Assembly: GCA_029990205.1 (NCBI GenBank)
Contig: JAPEKQ010000001.1
Coordinates: 214,226-278,225, forward strand
Direction: 5' to 3'
DNA: 64,000 bases
From: a bacterium
GTDB lineage: Bacteria > Joyebacterota > Joyebacteria > Joyebacterales > Joyebacteraceae
A program made the translations under genes and the position numbers. This document shows, piece by piece, positions 62,472-64,000 of the stretch. The notes below the pieces were generated by a model, which saw only the letters and a list, made by a program, of their open reading frames with translations, did no database searches and had not been told where the DNA came from. Positions within the stretch are counted from its first letter, which is position 1. The number at the start of each line of letters is the position of its first letter.

Positions 62472-64000
<1,529 letters not shown>

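Overview
The window is about 64 kb of GC-rich bacterial chromosome. Almost every gene lies on the minus strand; only two protein genes (12555-13989) are on plus. Outer-membrane genes (Omp85, several beta-barrels), lipoproteins and LPS genes (rfaE1, rfaE2, lpxL) indicate a diderm. A PorU/PorV/SprA-like set, FG-GAP and NHL proteins, a M6 protease with a C-terminal sorting-type domain and a DUF5683-like pair point to the FCB side of the tree, probably one of the uncultured phyla near Gemmatimonadota, Krumholzibacteriota or Eisenbacteria rather than a classical Bacteroidota genome. The phylum is an inference from gene content only.

Layout from left to right. (1) 63-9211: a compact minus-strand energy operon read from a sigma70-type promoter at 9417-9445, in transcription order cDPG-synthetase-like GTPase, sucC, sucD, korD, korA, korB, korC, ndk, nuoE-like, nuoF-like. 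It joins 2-oxoglutarate:ferredoxin oxidoreductase, succinyl-CoA synthetase, a nucleotide kinase and a NADH-flavin-ferredoxin module. (2) 9507-15078: heptose genes rfaE2/rfaE1, a protein of three tandem repeats, a divergent promoter region with a consensus sigma54 site, a DUF3467 protein, an abundant-looking outer-membrane barrel with a strong terminator, then lpxL. (3) 15173-24645: ferredoxin-like DUF362 protein, dprA, obg, a glcD-type oxidase, coaD, rsmD, and a PilR/PilS-like two-component pair with comEA. (4) 24755-32287: an unusual fusion of an ECF-transporter S component with an outer-membrane barrel, a small lipoprotein, and histidine degradation genes (cyclodeaminase, ftcD, hutI, hutU; no hutH). 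(5) 32371-38720: dinG with a proofreading-type exonuclease domain, thiC, ligA.

(6) 38801-57832 is the most interesting part. An Omp85 protein, a short SprA-like barrel, an NHL propeller, two paralogous DUF5683-like membrane proteins, a large secreted M6 metalloprotease with a T9SS-type C-terminal domain, a PorV-family barrel and a PorU-like C25 protease lie head to tail. This resembles a condensed type IX secretion locus: translocon (SprA-like), shuttle (PorV), sortase (PorU) and a candidate cargo. Upstream in the same orientation are a CBS-domain protein, a PTS EIIA-like protein, accA and a small barrel behind a good promoter (57875-57903). (7) 57904-64000: dnaE, a lipoprotein, and the 3' part of an rRNA operon (terminator, 5S, 23S truncated by the window end). 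No tRNA, CRISPR array, insertion sequence or phage gene was recognised.
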